Of a stretch of 20,547 bases of DNA, positions 20,512-20,547 are shown piece by piece. Every line of letters begins with the position of its first letter. Within the stretch, counting starts at the first letter, position 1. The DNA comes from Mnemiopsis leidyi (taxonomy: Eukaryota > Ctenophora > Tentaculata > Lobata > Bolinopsidae). Position numbers and translations under genes: made by a program. Location of the stretch: the NCBI GenBank assembly GCA_000226015.1, contig JH152653.1:46367-66913 (forward strand). Direction: 5' to 3'. Below the pieces are notes generated by a model that made no database searches, was not told the origin of the DNA, and saw only the letters and a list, made by a program, of their open reading frames with translations.

Positions 20512-20547
20512 ATGAGCAGCAGGATGAACAAGCCTGGTAACAAGTCA
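20512..20547 (+). CDS. Start of an unidentified plus-strand gene, cut by window edge
   Basis: A well-formed acceptor, ttttttgctgttacag (20481-20496), is followed 15 bases later by ATG in a strong context (GGTCACCATGA). The twelve codons before the window edge are open and read MSSRMNKPGNKS. The arrangement suggests a 5' UTR intron followed by the first coding exon of a gene transcribed away from PAF1. Too little is visible to name it. Confidence 0.45.
   Translation, partial: MSSRMNKPGNKS

Overview
This is eukaryotic nuclear DNA, most likely from an invertebrate animal. It is AT-rich, with long arrays of simple repeats and many short exons bounded by GT...AG introns, mostly about 100-900 bases. 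One gene is a clear orthologue of PAF1, a subunit of the RNA polymerase II-associated PAF1 complex. Another belongs to the FAM194/C3orf20 family, which I know from animals. I cannot fix the phylum from the sequence.

Four spliced genes lie head to tail on the minus strand, so reading from right to left follows transcription. (1) PAF1, 18967 to 16659: seven exons, an intact frame of 452 codons and an acidic C-terminus. (2) A C3orf20-like gene with a FAM194 domain, about 16583 to 11052: eight exons, about 975 aa. Its proposed start is only 75 bases below the PAF1 stop. (3) A coiled-coil protein of about 322 aa, 10280 to 6675: nine coding exons, the first seven built as symmetric phase 0-0 units. 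(4) A small 167-aa protein, 6107 to 4702: five exons, not recognised. All exon models were joined by hand from splice sites and frame, and every junction listed keeps the frame. At the extreme right a plus-strand coding start at 20512, just after a splice acceptor, is probably the first coding exon of a divergent gene that runs out of the window.

The rest is non-coding or repeat. The left 4.6 kb holds a (GT)n array, short tandem repeats, a cluster of CACGTG sites and a 406-bp non-autonomous pogo/Tigger-like DNA transposon with perfect 27-bp inverted ends and TA target duplications. Introns hold a 42-bp near-perfect palindrome, a 5 x 21-bp minisatellite, a (CAAA)n array beside a splice donor, and a possible reverse-transcriptase fragment. 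Upstream of PAF1 is a 0.6-kb purine-only-like tract containing four copies of a conserved core.

I found no operon, CRISPR, phage or defence system. The main points for a second look are the unrecognised small gene, the very tight PAF1/C3orf20-like spacing, a stop-free 117-base intron, a duplicated splice donor and a start-stop uORF overlapping a start codon. The genes have no evident shared pathway: PAF1 acts in transcription, and the others are structural or uncharacterised proteins.
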